From contig NZ_CP134050.1 of NCBI RefSeq assembly GCF_031583145.1, positions 717,739 through 781,738 of the forward strand: a stretch of 64,000 nt of DNA, written 5' to 3'. Source of the stretch: Brevibacillus brevis. Its GTDB lineage: Bacteria; Bacillota; Bacilli; Brevibacillales; Brevibacillaceae. A program made the translations under genes and the position numbers. The notes under the pieces are model-generated. The model was not told where the DNA came from. It made no database searches and saw only the letters and a program-made list of their open reading frames with translations. Of the stretch, positions 34,814 to 44,117 are shown piece after piece (the first letter of the stretch is position 1; every line of letters starts with the position of its first letter).

Positions 34814-37048
34814 ATGAGTGTGTGGAAACGCCCGACTCTGCTGGAATGGGTCTCGGCCCTTTTGCTTTTTTTGATGCTGAGGGAGTGGCTGCTGCCTTTG
34901 CAAAAACTGACCGATACCGGCATTCTCTGGCCGTTTTTGGTCATTGCGGCCGGCGTTCTGTTGCTTGACGCACTGATCCCGTATCGCTGGCTGACCATGC
35001 CAGTCAAGCTGCTGGGGCTCCTTCTGCTCTTGAACTTTACGCTTTTTGACGCTCCGCTCTTCGAGATGAAGTGGCTGAAGGTCTTGTTTGTTCAAATCGG
35101 GCGGGACATTCCCTTGGCGATTCACCAGGATTGGGCCTCGATGTCTCCGCTGTCGCGCAATGCCTTGTTTGATCTGCTGCTGATGATTCTGATGTCGATG
35201 ATCACGTACTTGGTGCTCGAACAACGCCAGGGGCTGTGGTTCGTCGTATTGACGGAGCTTTACCTGGCAGTGCTTGATACGTTTTTGCCGTACGAAGGGG
35301 ACGGCGGGATCGTCCGGACGTTGATTTACGGCTTTTTGCTCCTCGCTGTCAGCCATCTGACGACGATGACCAAACACGCGACTTTGTCCGGAAAACGGAG
35401 CTGGATCGCTCTGCGCTCTCTCCTCGCACCGATGCTGGTCATCGCCGTGAGTGTAGGCATCGCCTATACCGCTCCGAAAAAGGATGCGAGTTGGCCGGAT
35501 CCCATCGCCTACTTCACGGGATCTGAACAGGGCTCGGCGGTCGGAGCGATGAAAAAGGTCGGCTACGACAATAACGACGAGCGGCTGGGCGGTCCTTTCT
35601 TGCAGGATGATACTCTCGTGTTCACCGGAGTGACCAACGAGGAGAGCTATTGGCGCGGGGATGCCAAAGACCTTTATACAGGTGTTGGCTGGGAAAAAGG
35701 CATCCGGGAGTACGAATCCATCCTGGATCCGGAGAAGCACGAGTGGAAAAACGAGCTGTTTAGCGGCTTTGAAACCAAAAAGGTCCATGCCTCCCTGGAG
35801 TTTAACGGACCCCAGCAGTTCGCTACCGTGTTTTACCCCGGACAGCTGAGCAAGCTGAGCGATTATCGCCCGCCGAATGCGACGGTAGTCTATGACAAGG
35901 TGAATCAGCAGCTGGAAGTGCGGGCGGGCAAAATCAAGCTGCTGCAGCCGACCGGCGCGTCAGGACAGCCTGCGACCGGGCCGAATACGCTCTTGCTGAA
36001 GCTGAACGAGTATCAGGTGGAGTCGGAAGTGCCGATCGTGAGCGAGAAGGCTGTTATGGAGGCGGGGACCAAATACCCCGAGGATATCGAGCAACGGTAT
36101 TTGCAGCTTCCTGCGACCTTGCCTCCGCGCGTCAAACAGCTGGCTCAATCGATCACCAAAGATGCCAAGACCCCGTATGAAAAAGTGAGAGCCATCGAGA
36201 ATTACTTGCGCTCCAGTGGAAAATATAAGTATGAAACCAAAGATGTGCCTGTCCCGGAAAACGGCCAGGACTTTGTGGACCATTTCCTGTTTGACAGCCA
36301 GCGCGGCTACTGCGACCATTTTTCGACCGCGATGGCGGTGATGCTTCGCTCGATCGACGTACCGACCCGCTGGGTGAAAGGATTTGCACCGGGCAAGCGA
36401 GTCGGGGAAGACGGACAAGGAAACGAGATCATGGAAGTACGCAACAAGGACGCCCATTCCTGGGTAGAGGTGTACTTCCCGAACTACGGATGGGTGCCTT
36501 TCGAGGCTACCAGCACGTTCATGTCGCCTGTCCGCTTCAAATACGACCTGCAAACCGTCCAGCCGCAGGTTCCCGTACCGCTCCCCGATCTGGGGAACAG
36601 GACCACGCCCGACCGGGGAGATGGCCGCCTCGACGAGCTGGAGGAGGGGGACCGCACGTCCGGGAAAGGCTTCACGATTCCTTGGGGAGTGAAGGCGGGC
36701 ATCGTCGTCCTTCTGATCGCCGGCGGATACGCTGCCTGGAAGCGCAGGCAGGACATCCAGGTATGGTGGCTGCGCCGTCAGATGCAAAGCGAACGAAGCA
36801 TAGAGTATGATGTACGGTACAACTTGCTGATGCGCATGATGGAGAGCGTCTACTCGCGCCGCCGGGCGGGAGAGACGTTGCGGGAATACGTGGGCCGTAT
36901 CTCCATACCGGGAGACAAGCGGCAGGATCTGCGCTATCTGACGGAACTGTACGAGCGAACGGTTTACGGCTGCAAGGAAATGGAACAAAAGGCGCGAGCC
37001 ATGGCCGAACAGTTAATGGAAAGATTGATCCGTCAACTGAAGCCTTGA
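34814..37048 (+). CDS. Membrane transglutaminase-like protein (TgpA type)
   Basis: A 744-residue protein with several N-terminal membrane segments (about 10-215), an extracytoplasmic transglutaminase core and one C-terminal membrane segment near 625-645. The papain-like triad is visible: Cys in RGYCDHFSTAMAVMLRS (near 500), His in NKDAHSWVEVYFP (near 543) and Asp/Glu in WVPFEATST. This is the layout of TgpA/YebA proteins. It may crosslink or process surface proteins. It closes the MoxR-DUF58-transglutaminase operon. The guaA promoter overlaps its stop. Confidence 0.88.
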   Translation: MSVWKRPTLLEWVSALLLFLMLREWLLPLQKLTDTGILWPFLVIAAGVLLLDALIPYRWLTMPVKLLGLLLLLNFTLFDAPLFEMKWLKVLFVQIGRDIPLAIHQDWASMSPLSRNALFDLLLMILMSMITYLVLEQRQGLWFVVLTELYLAVLDTFLPYEGDGGIVRTLIYGFLLLAVSHLTTMTKHATLSGKRSWIALRSLLAPMLVIAVSVGIAYTAPKKDASWPDPIAYFTGSEQGSAVGAMKKVGYDNNDERLGGPFLQDDTLVFTGVTNEESYWRGDAKDLYTGVGWEKGIREYESILDPEKHEWKNELFSGFETKKVHASLEFNGPQQFATVFYPGQLSKLSDYRPPNATVVYDKVNQQLEVRAGKIKLLQPTGASGQPATGPNTLLLKLNEYQVESEVPIVSEKAVMEAGTKYPEDIEQRYLQLPATLPPRVKQLAQSITKDAKTPYEKVRAIENYLRSSGKYKYETKDVPVPENGQDFVDHFLFDSQRGYCDHFSTAMAVMLRSIDVPTRWVKGFAPGKRVGEDGQGNEIMEVRNKDAHSWVEVYFPNYGWVPFEATSTFMSPVRFKYDLQTVQPQVPVPLPDLGNRTTPDRGDGRLDELEEGDRTSGKGFTIPWGVKAGIVVLLIAGGYAAWKRRQDIQVWWLRRQMQSERSIEYDVRYNLLMRMMESVYSRRRAGETLREYVGRISIPGDKRQDLRYLTELYERTVYGCKEMEQKARAMAEQLMERLIRQLKP

Positions 37049-37073
37049 ACAAAGCTGTGTCATCTGCTAGAAT
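37045..37073 (+). promoter_or_regulatory. Promoter of the guaA riboswitch transcript
   Basis: TTGAAC and TAGAAT are 17 bases apart. The -35 overlaps the stop codon of the preceding gene. Transcription would start just before the purine riboswitch. Confidence 0.7.
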
Positions 37074-37087
37074 GACGATCAATGAGT

Positions 37088-37155
37088 CTCGTATAATGAT
37101 CAGGAATAGGGCCTGAAAGTTTCTACCGTCCAACCGTAAATTGGACGACTACGAG
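37088..37155 (+). promoter_or_regulatory. Purine riboswitch, guanine type, upstream of guaA
   Basis: The aptamer is canonical. P1 is CTCGT/ACGAG and TATAATGATCAGG starts J1/2-P2. The L2 loop AATAGGG lies inside TCAGG/CCTGA. J2/3 is AAGTTTCTACC, and P3 GTCCAA/TTGGAC carries loop CCGTAAA. J3/1 reads GACTAC, whose C (position 74 of the B. subtilis xpt numbering) specifies guanine rather than adenine. A long terminator follows before the gene. Confidence 0.95.
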
Positions 37156-37203
37156 GAGAGCATTTCGGATTTTTGTACATGCAACCGCACAAGTGTACAC
37201 AAG

Positions 37204-37256
37204 CTGGGACGCTGCCTCCGTATCCATAGTCGGAGGTAGGAGTCCCGGTTTTTTTT
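37204..37256 (+). terminator. Riboswitch-controlled terminator before guaA
   Basis: CTGGGACGCTGCCTCCG pairs with CGGAGGTAGGAGTCCCGG with a few mismatches and runs into eight T. It would end transcription when guanine binds the aptamer. Confidence 0.85.
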
Positions 37257-37383
37257 CAAATGTGCGACAATTGCGTGGTCGGTGAATCCGGGAGAAGCGG
37301 AACTTTTTACGATGCGAGCAGGGAAACCGGCTGCGGACAGCGCCGATACTTGCGAGTCCTGTGCTTTGCAGGAGAAGGGGGAT

Positions 37384-38925
37384 ATGATGGACAAGTCATT
37401 GGAAATGGTCGTCGTACTTGATTTTGGAGGTCAGTACAATCAGCTGATCGCACGACGCGTTCGCGATCTGGGCGTGTACAGCGAGCTTTTGCCTTACAAT
37501 ACGCCTGTGGAAAAAATCAAGGAAATGAAGCCGAAGGGGATTATTTTCTCCGGTGGCCCTGCGAGCGTGTATGAAGAAGGGGCACCAAAAGTAGACCCGG
37601 CTATCTTTGATCTCGGCTTGCCGGTATTGGGTATTTGTTACGGCATGCAGCTGATGAGCCACATGCTCGAAGGAAAAGTGGAGCGCGCAGGCAAGCGTGA
37701 GTACGGCAAAGCGGAGCTGCGCCTGCAGCAATCCCACGACCTGTACGACAAGTGGGAAGCGAACGAAATCGTCTGGATGAGCCACTCGGATAAAGTGGTC
37801 GAGCTTCCGACCGGATTCCGCGTAGACGCGGTGAGCGACAGCTGTCCCGTAGCGGCAATCAGCCACCCGGAGCGCAAGCTGTACGGGGTGCAATTCCACC
37901 CGGAAGTGCGCCATACCGTAAAAGGAAGCGAGTTCATCGCCAACTTTCTGTTCAACATTTGCGGCTGCGAAGCGACCTGGAGCATGACGAGCTTTATCGA
38001 AGACGAAGTAGCACGCATCCGTGAAACCGTAGGAGACAAGCAAGTGCTGTGTGCGCTGAGCGGCGGCGTGGACTCCTCTGTAGTGGCAGCGCTGATTCAC
38101 AAAGCCATCGGAGACCAGCTGACTTGCATGTTCGTGGATCACGGCCTCCTGCGTCTGGGCGAGGCGGAGAGCGTCATGGAGACGTTCGCCAATCAATTCC
38201 ACATGAAGGTCATCAAGATCGATGCTCGCGAGCGCTTCCTGAACAAGCTCAAAGGCGTTTCCGATCCGGAGAAAAAACGCAAAATCATCGGCAACGAATT
38301 CATCTACGTGTTTGACGAAGAAGCAGCCAAGCTGAAGGACATGGACTTCCTGGCCCAAGGCACCTTGTATACGGATATTGTGGAGAGCGGAACGGCGACA
38401 GCTCATACCATCAAATCCCACCACAATGTGGGCGGGCTGCCGGAAGACATGAAGTTCAAGCTGATCGAGCCGCTGAAAGCCCTGTTCAAGGACGAGGTGC
38501 GCAAGCTGGGTACCGAGCTGGGACTGCCGGATGAAATCGTATGGCGTCAACCGTTCCCGGGACCAGGATTGGGCATTCGCGTGCTGGGAGAAGTGACGGA
38601 AGAGAAACTGAAGATCGTTCGTGAATCGGATGCTATCCTGCGCGAGGAAATTGCCAAGGCCGGCCTGGACAGGGAAATCTGGCAATACTTCACGGCGCTG
38701 CCGAATATGACGACAGTGGGTGTCATGGGCGACGTCCGTACGTACTCCTACACCGTAGGAATCCGTGCTGTGACCTCCATCGACGGAATGACGGCGGACT
38801 GGGCTCGCATTCCGTGGGACGTACTGGAGAAAATCTCGACCCGGATCGTCAACGAGGTGGACAACGTCAACCGCATCGTGTACGACGTCACCTCCAAGCC
38901 GCCGGCAACAATCGAGTGGGAATAA
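37384..38925 (+). CDS. guaA: GMP synthase (glutamine-hydrolysing)
   Basis: A 513-residue enzyme making GMP from XMP, ATP and glutamine. The N-terminal class I amidotransferase has the nucleophile Cys in LGICYGMQL and the His-Glu pair in FHPEVRHT. The ATP pyrophosphatase domain has the P-loop SGGVDSS near residue 225, and the dimerisation domain ends TIEWE as in all GuaA. ATG at 37384 and 37387 are both possible after GGAGAAGGGGG; a longer frame upstream would cross the terminator. Expression should fall when guanine is plentiful, through the riboswitch. Confidence 0.97.
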   Translation: MMDKSLEMVVVLDFGGQYNQLIARRVRDLGVYSELLPYNTPVEKIKEMKPKGIIFSGGPASVYEEGAPKVDPAIFDLGLPVLGICYGMQLMSHMLEGKVERAGKREYGKAELRLQQSHDLYDKWEANEIVWMSHSDKVVELPTGFRVDAVSDSCPVAAISHPERKLYGVQFHPEVRHTVKGSEFIANFLFNICGCEATWSMTSFIEDEVARIRETVGDKQVLCALSGGVDSSVVAALIHKAIGDQLTCMFVDHGLLRLGEAESVMETFANQFHMKVIKIDARERFLNKLKGVSDPEKKRKIIGNEFIYVFDEEAAKLKDMDFLAQGTLYTDIVESGTATAHTIKSHHNVGGLPEDMKFKLIEPLKALFKDEVRKLGTELGLPDEIVWRQPFPGPGLGIRVLGEVTEEKLKIVRESDAILREEIAKAGLDREIWQYFTALPNMTTVGVMGDVRTYSYTVGIRAVTSIDGMTADWARIPWDVLEKISTRIVNEVDNVNRIVYDVTSKPPATIEWE

Positions 38926-39018
38926 AGCAGAAATAGACGAAAATTGAGTGGGCAAATTCAACTAATCGCTAAATTCCGGATGTTAAACGGTAGCTAAAAA
39001 TTAATGTTCGTATTTTCG

Positions 39019-39047
39019 TTGACATTTACTATGTCGCCTGATACACT
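39019..39047 (+). promoter_or_regulatory. Promoter of the purine permease transcript
   Basis: A consensus TTGACA and TACACT with 17 bases between them. Confidence 0.75.
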
Positions 39048-39075
39048 TCTCAATGTGAACAGGTAATATAAGAAG

Positions 39076-39145
39076 GTTCGTATATTCTTGGGAATATGGC
39101 TCAAGAGTTTCTACGAGGTCGCCAGAAAACGACCTGGCTACGAAC
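39076..39145 (+). promoter_or_regulatory. Variant purine riboswitch upstream of the permease gene
   Basis: P1 GTTCGT/ACGAAC, P2 CTTG/CAAG with L2 GGAATATGGCT, and J2/3 AGTTTCTAC are standard. P3 is AGGTCG/CGACCT, but its loop is CCAGAAAA instead of CCGTAAA. J3/1 reads GCTAC rather than ACTAC. The C at position 74 is kept, so guanine or a related oxopurine is the likely ligand. A terminator (39210-39244) follows. Confidence 0.8.
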
Positions 39146-39209
39146 AAAATGTCAACGGGATGCGGCAATTGTTATTATTATCGAAATTGTTCCCGGAATG
39201 TTTTGTTAT

Positions 39210-39244
39210 AGGCCAGGCGTAGAAATGCGCTACGGCCTTTTTTA
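39210..39244 (+). terminator. Terminator of the permease riboswitch
   Basis: AGGCC/GGCCT and GTAG/CTAC pair with an internal bulge, followed by TTTTTTAT, 30 bases before the start codon. Confidence 0.75.
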
Positions 39245-39275
39245 TTGCCACAACAAAATTTGGGGGGACATTTCG

Positions 39276-40649
39276 GTGCGCAAGTACTTTGAGTTTGACA
39301 AACTAGGCACCAACTACCGTCGCGAAATCATCGCGGGGGTCACCACGTTCTTGGCAATGGCATACGTCTTGGCTGTGAATCCGTACATGCTCAGCGGCGC
39401 TGATTTGCCGCCGGATCTGAAAGCCAACTATCCGCAGTTCGATGCTGTCTTTACGGCGACGGCACTGGCTGCCGCAATCGGGTCCATGCTCATGGCATTC
39501 ATCGGGCGTCTGCCGATCGGTCAAGCACCGGGTATGGGGCTGAATGCGTTCTTCACCTACACGGTTGTGCTGACGATGCAAATTCCTTGGCAGCAGGCTT
39601 TGGCCGGGGTATTCCTTTCTTGTACGATCTTCCTCATCCTGTCGCTGACCGGGGTTCGCGAAGCGATCATCAATGCGATTCCGACAGGATTGAAATATGC
39701 GGTATCAGCAGGTATCGGTTTGTTCATCGCTTTTATCGGTTTGAAAAACGCAGGCATTGTCGTGGGAAATGAATCGACTTTTGTGGCACTGGGCCATTTT
39801 ACGTTTTTCCATGAAGGAATGAAGCCGGAAGAAATTTTGGCTGCCAAAAACGCGCTGCTTGCTGTTTTTGGATTGGTAGTCACAGTCGTCCTGATGGTAC
39901 GCAGAGTCAATGCGGCGATCTTCATCGGGATGGTAATCACGGCAGTGGTCGGGATGATCTTCGGATTGGTCGATCTGCCAAAAGGCGTTTTTGCACCTCC
40001 GCCAAGCTTGGCACCCACGTTTGGCGCGGCTTTCCAATATCTCGGGGATATGTCTTCGCTGTTTAGCGTGAAAATGCTGATTGTCGTGCTGACCTTCCTG
40101 TTTGTTGACTTCTTCGATGCGACAGGCACTCTGCTGGGGGTGGCCAGCCAAGCAGGTCTGTTGAAGGACGACAAGCTGCCGCGCCCCGGCAGTGCGTTCT
40201 CGTCCGACGCGATCGCGGGTATGGCAGGCGCCGTGCTTGGTACTTCCACGACCACGGCTTACGTCGAGTCTACGGCAGGGGTAGCTGCGGGCGGCCGTTC
40301 CGGCTTTACCGCACTGGTCGTCGGCGTCCTGTTTATCCTGTCTTTGTTCTTCCATCCGCTGCTGGCGGTGGTGACATCCGCGGTTACGGCTCCGGCGCTG
40401 ATTCTGGTAGGCGTACTGATGGCGTCACACATCACGAAGGTCGCATGGGACGACTTGGCAGAAGCCTTCCCGGCATTCCTGACGATCCTGATGATGCCAT
40501 TGACATACAGCATCGCGACTGGTTTGGCTTCCGGCTTCATCATGTACCCGATCATGAAAGTGGTGAAAGGGAAAGCCCGCGAGGTTCATCCGGCGATGTA
40601 CGTGCTGTTCGTCGTGTTCCTCGTTTACTTCATCTGGCTTCGCGAATAG
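39276..40649 (+). CDS. pbuG: Hypoxanthine/guanine permease, AzgA-like NCS2 family
   Basis: A 457-residue permease with about 12-14 membrane segments. I start at GTG 39276, 7 bases after GGGGGG; upstream in-frame starts lie in the riboswitch. MRKYFEFDKLGTNYRREIIAG-type N-terminus, GQAPGMGLNAFF near residue 80 and GTSTTTAYVESTAGVAAGGRSG near 320 are signatures of the AzgA/PbuG group. These carry hypoxanthine and guanine by proton symport. The riboswitch and the neighbouring guaA support a purine-base substrate. Guanine imported by it can feed GuaD or salvage. Confidence 0.93.
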   Translation: MRKYFEFDKLGTNYRREIIAGVTTFLAMAYVLAVNPYMLSGADLPPDLKANYPQFDAVFTATALAAAIGSMLMAFIGRLPIGQAPGMGLNAFFTYTVVLTMQIPWQQALAGVFLSCTIFLILSLTGVREAIINAIPTGLKYAVSAGIGLFIAFIGLKNAGIVVGNESTFVALGHFTFFHEGMKPEEILAAKNALLAVFGLVVTVVLMVRRVNAAIFIGMVITAVVGMIFGLVDLPKGVFAPPPSLAPTFGAAFQYLGDMSSLFSVKMLIVVLTFLFVDFFDATGTLLGVASQAGLLKDDKLPRPGSAFSSDAIAGMAGAVLGTSTTTAYVESTAGVAAGGRSGFTALVVGVLFILSLFFHPLLAVVTSAVTAPALILVGVLMASHITKVAWDDLAEAFPAFLTILMMPLTYSIATGLASGFIMYPIMKVVKGKAREVHPAMYVLFVVFLVYFIWLRE

Positions 40650-40662
40650 AACGGCATGCAAG

Positions 40663-40697
40663 ACGGCTTTCTGCCCCGGGGCGGAGAGCCGTTTTTT
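40663..40697 (+). terminator. Terminator after the permease gene
   Basis: ACGGCT and AGCCGT enclose CTGCCCCGGGGCGG and are followed by TTTTTT. Confidence 0.85.
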
Positions 40698-40768
40698 ATA
40701 CAGGGCAACCGCGGCTCCACCAAAAGGCATGGCGCAGCCAGGCTTTCCAACTGGGGTCGAGAGCTTGC

Positions 40769-40797
40769 TTGCAATGGCACTCCTTCTGCGGTATGAT
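40769..40797 (+). promoter_or_regulatory. Promoter of the hisS leader transcript
   Basis: TTGCAA and TATGAT are separated by 17 bases; transcription would begin near 40805, about 25 bases before the leader ORF. Confidence 0.65.
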
Positions 40798-40829
40798 AGG
40801 GAAAATCTTTAGCGGAAGGGATGGTCGCC

Positions 40830-40874
40830 ATGACCGGTCTGTACGTATTCCTTCAACAGCATCACCACGGCTAG
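40830..40874 (+). CDS. Histidine leader peptide upstream of hisS
   Basis: A 14-residue open frame, MTGLYVFLQQHHHG, with three consecutive His codons (CAT CAC CAC) just before its stop. GGAAGGG lies about 10 bases before the ATG. It stands between a promoter and a strong terminator, in front of a histidyl-tRNA synthetase gene. This is the layout of a transcription-attenuation leader in which ribosome stalling at His codons reports shortage of charged tRNA-His. No T-box consensus (GGTGG-N-ACC) is visible in this leader. Confidence 0.75.
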   Translation: MTGLYVFLQQHHHG

Positions 40875-40947
40875 AGCGTTTGTATCTTCGGAAGAAATTT
40901 CCGCAGGTGCAAGCGCTTCTTGTGCTTTGTGCCTGCGGTGGTGAATG

Positions 40948-40985
40948 AAAGCCATGCGGGCATGTTGCTGCCTGCATGGCTTTTT
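40948..40985 (+). terminator. Attenuator terminator before hisS
   Basis: AAAGCCATGC and GCATGGCTTT form a 10-base stem that continues with GGC/GCC, then TTTTT. Upstream, CCGCAGG (40901-40907) can pair with CCTGCGG (40932-40938). TCACCAC in the His codons (40862-40868) can pair with GTGGTGA (40938-40944), and TGCCTGC (40930-40936) can pair with GCGGGCA (40956-40962) of the terminator. Confidence 0.75.
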
Positions 40986-41075
40986 CTAGTGGATTCGAAA
41001 AGGCGCAGGAGAAGGGGACTGCTCGGCAAAGCCGTGTTTGTCCATTAGAAAGAGGATGAAGAAAGGGTGATTACC

Positions 41076-42383
41076 ATGGAAAACGGGATTCTGAAAAATG
41101 TAAAGGGCACGCGAGATTTCATGCCGCAGGAGCAGTCGCTGCGTAACCGCATCAGGCGAACCCTCGAGGGAGTCTTTGAAGAATACGGCTGCAAGCCGCT
41201 GGAGACGCCGATGCTGTCGGTGTACGAGCTGCTCGCCTCCAAATACGGAGGGGGCGCGGAAATTTTGAAGGAAGTGTACCGCCTGAGCGATCAGGGGGAG
41301 CGGGAGCTGGCTCTGCGCTACGATCTGACCGTGCCGCTGGCCAAGGTAGTCGGGATGAACCCGGAAATGCGTCTGCCATTCAAGCGTTATGAGATCGGCA
41401 AGGTATTCCGGGATGGCCCCGTAAAGCCAGGGAGATTCCGCGAGTTCGTCCAGTGCGATGTCGACATCGTCGGCACGTCTTCCATGCTGGCGGAGGCGGA
41501 GCTGATCAGCATGGCGTTCGCCGCATTTGAGCGGCTCGGGCTGGACGTCTACATCGAGGTGAACAATCGCAAGCTGCTCTCCGGGATTTTGCAGGAGCTG
41601 GGCGTTCCGGAAGAGAGGGCGGGGGACGTGATGCTCTCGCTCGACAAGCTGGAGAAGATCGGTATCGACGGTGTGCGGGACGATTTGCGGGAAAGAGGCG
41701 TAGAGGAACCACTGATCGCTGCCATCGTATCGTTTTTGCAGGAAGGAGAAACGACGCTGGAGCAGTTGGCCGGTCGTTTTGCTTCGCCGGGAGTACAGCA
41801 GGGCGTCTCTGAGCTCGAGCAGCTGCTTGCGTACCTACAGGGAGCAAACGTGACGGGTGATGTGCGCTTCTCCCCTTTCCTCGCGCGTGGCCTGGGGATC
41901 TACACGGGAACGGTGTACGAAATCTTCCTGCAGGATGGCCGGATCACCTCGAGCATCGGCAGCGGCGGCCGTTACGACGAGATCATCGGCCGGTTTTTGG
42001 GGGATGGCAGGGAGTATCCGGCAGTAGGGATTTCGTTTGGTCTCGATGTCATTTTGACCGCCTTGGAAATGCGGGAGAGCGAGCAGGCGGAGCGGGCTGC
42101 CGATGTGCTGGTTGTGCCTTTGGGGACGGAAGCGGCAAGCCTGGGGCTGGCCAATCGGCTGCGGGCGGACGGAATCAGGACTGAGCTCGAGCTGGCGGGG
42201 CGTAGGTTGAAAAAGGCGCTCGACTACGCCAATAAGGAGCGCATCCCGTTCGTCCTGATTTACGGCGAGAACGAGGTCGAAAACGGGGCTGTCGTCCTGC
42301 GCAATATGGTGGAGGGGACGGAGCAGGCCGTTCCGCTCGCCGAAATCACGCAGCGGCTGCGGGAAGCTCTCATGATCCGGTAG
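41076..42383 (+). CDS. hisS: Histidyl-tRNA synthetase
   Basis: A 435-residue class II aminoacyl-tRNA synthetase. The ATG at 41076 follows AAAGGG by about 8 bases. KGTRDFMPQE at the N-terminus, motif 2 in FRDGPVKPGRFREFVQCDVDIVG (near residues 110-132), the His-specific ARGLGIYTGTVYEIF block (near 270-285) and motif 3 in PAVGISFGLDVIL are all present. The C-terminal anticodon-binding domain is VLVVPLGTE to the end. Complete motifs argue for an active synthetase rather than the HisZ paralogue. A second hisS elsewhere in the genome cannot be excluded. Control is probably by the leader peptide upstream. Confidence 0.92.
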   Translation: MENGILKNVKGTRDFMPQEQSLRNRIRRTLEGVFEEYGCKPLETPMLSVYELLASKYGGGAEILKEVYRLSDQGERELALRYDLTVPLAKVVGMNPEMRLPFKRYEIGKVFRDGPVKPGRFREFVQCDVDIVGTSSMLAEAELISMAFAAFERLGLDVYIEVNNRKLLSGILQELGVPEERAGDVMLSLDKLEKIGIDGVRDDLRERGVEEPLIAAIVSFLQEGETTLEQLAGRFASPGVQQGVSELEQLLAYLQGANVTGDVRFSPFLARGLGIYTGTVYEIFLQDGRITSSIGSGGRYDEIIGRFLGDGREYPAVGISFGLDVILTALEMRESEQAERAADVLVVPLGTEAASLGLANRLRADGIRTELELAGRRLKKALDYANKERIPFVLIYGENEVENGAVVLRNMVEGTEQAVPLAEITQRLREALMIR

Positions 42384-42430
42384 TCTTTCTTTTCTGCTTC
42401 CGGTAGGATAGGAGAAAAGGGGGAGTACGC

Positions 42431-44098
42431 ATGAGAAAACGGCTCTTCGCGCTGGCAGGCCTCGTATCATCCTTGCTCGCCATAGTCCCGGCTGTCCCGG
42501 TGGGAGCGAATGGCAGCCCGCCCTCAGCGCTTACGCATTACCAGGCCGATGTCCGTATCGACCCGGTGGCGAAGCGGGTGGCCGGAAGCGTGGAAATTCG
42601 GTTCCTGCCGAAGGATGAGGCCCATGTCTACCTGCATCTCTATCCCCTCGCATTTACGGAGGAGCATCAGGGTGTATTGTGGGACGAACTTTTAGGCAAA
42701 CATCCGAAGCTTGGCACGTATGATAGTAGCAGCATTACCGTTCAGGGGAGACCGGTCGCGGTCAAGCGCATGGGTGACGTGATCGAGGTGCCGCTTACGG
42801 AGACGGACGAAATGACGCCGGGTGGACTGCATGCGGCCGCCCCGGATGGAGCAGCGCAGGGGACAGGCACGAAAGCGTCGGAAGGAACATCAAAGGAAAC
42901 AAGCAGGGAAGAGACGGCAGGTTTCCCGGAAGCACCGGCAGACGACTCGGCCATGGAGCCGATTACGCTCAAGCTGGACTTCGCCATGACGCTTCCCCAG
43001 AACGACGGACGGATGTCGTATGACGAGCATGCCATGTGGCTGGGCAACTGGCTGCCGATTTTGGCTGTGAAAGATCGGGCCGGATGGCATCTCGATCCGT
43101 ACGAGCCGATCGGGGATCCTTTTTACAGCGAAAATGCGGACTATCAAGTCAATGTCACCTTGCCGGCCGGGTACCAGTTGGCCAGCACGGCGTCGGACAA
43201 GGCTGCCGTTGTCGACACGGGTGAGAAGGAAAGGACGTTTCATCTACAGGCGGACAACGTACGGGATTTTGCGCTTGTCGCGATGGATTCCAGCTATCAT
43301 TTCATAGAATCAAAGGTAGGAAACACCGAGGTCAGGACATGGTACCGCAAAGGGGACTCCGTAGAGCAGGCGAAGCGGAACCATTTCGCGGCTGCGGACT
43401 CGCTCGCGTACTTCAGCAGACAGTTCGGCACGTATCCGTACACCGAGTACGACGTGGTGCGAACGGGAGGCAGCATCAATGGCATGGAGTACCCGTCGCT
43501 GGTCTTTCTGGATGGCCGCCACTTCATGCCGGGCGTAGACGGCGGAGTGGCCACCACTGTGCACGAGACCGCGCATCAGTGGTTCTATTCCTTGATCGGC
43601 AACAACCAGATCGACGAGGCCTGGCTAGATGAAGGATTCGCGGAGTACGGGACCCTCGCCTTTCTGTCTGCCACCTATCCCAAGCTGGGGAACGATCGGG
43701 TCCTGCGAAGGTGGAAGCAGGGGACGACGTCGATGGCTGCCTACACCGAGGAGAAGCTGCGGCCATGGCAATCGCTGCAGGCTTTTCCCGACAACGAGTC
43801 CTACAGCGATCTCGTCTACTCGCGCACCTGCACGATGCTGTGGGCGCTGCGGGAGGCTTGGGGAGAGGAGCGTCTGCATGAAATGCTCAGACGGTATGTC
43901 TCCGCCCATCGCTTCGGGATCGCCGATGGAGCGGCCTGGAGAGCCTTTTTGTCGGAAGCGGCGGGAGAGGATGCCGGCAGCTTTCTTGACTACTGGCTGA
44001 ACCTGGATGGGGGCAAACGGGAGGAAGCGGCCGAGTGGCTAAAGAGGCAGCGCCAACGCCAAACCTATCCGTGGGGGAAAGTCGAGTTAGAGAAGTAA
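42431..44098 (+). CDS. M1-family metallopeptidase 1, secreted
   Basis: A 555-residue protein with a Sec signal peptide (KKRLF-type basic start, hydrophobic core and AxA-like site near residue 28). The zinc motif HETAH starts near residue 378, and the third ligand Glu is in the WLDEGFAEY block 18 residues after it, as in the M1 (gluzincin) family. The exopeptidase motif appears as GGSINGMEYPSL instead of classical GAMEN. An acidic, low-complexity insert (near 125-175) separates the N-terminal beta domain. GGGGGAG precedes the ATG. It probably trims peptides outside the membrane. Confidence 0.85.
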   Translation: MRKRLFALAGLVSSLLAIVPAVPVGANGSPPSALTHYQADVRIDPVAKRVAGSVEIRFLPKDEAHVYLHLYPLAFTEEHQGVLWDELLGKHPKLGTYDSSSITVQGRPVAVKRMGDVIEVPLTETDEMTPGGLHAAAPDGAAQGTGTKASEGTSKETSREETAGFPEAPADDSAMEPITLKLDFAMTLPQNDGRMSYDEHAMWLGNWLPILAVKDRAGWHLDPYEPIGDPFYSENADYQVNVTLPAGYQLASTASDKAAVVDTGEKERTFHLQADNVRDFALVAMDSSYHFIESKVGNTEVRTWYRKGDSVEQAKRNHFAAADSLAYFSRQFGTYPYTEYDVVRTGGSINGMEYPSLVFLDGRHFMPGVDGGVATTVHETAHQWFYSLIGNNQIDEAWLDEGFAEYGTLAFLSATYPKLGNDRVLRRWKQGTTSMAAYTEEKLRPWQSLQAFPDNESYSDLVYSRTCTMLWALREAWGEERLHEMLRRYVSAHRFGIADGAAWRAFLSEAAGEDAGSFLDYWLNLDGGKREEAAEWLKRQRQRQTYPWGKVELEK

Positions 44099-44117
44099 CC
44101 GAAGGCAGGGGATCGCC

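Noticed and set aside
37396..38961. A 521-codon minus-strand open frame opposite guaA
   Set aside because: It mirrors guaA codons, has no ribosome site and no family pattern. The same holds for long antisense frames at 44604-46244, 47465-48799, 55446-57065 and 58826-59947, which arise from high-GC coding strands.
40700..41075. T-box leader in front of hisS
   Set aside because: I find no T-box bulge consensus or specifier stem; the His-codon ORF and terminator explain the region better.
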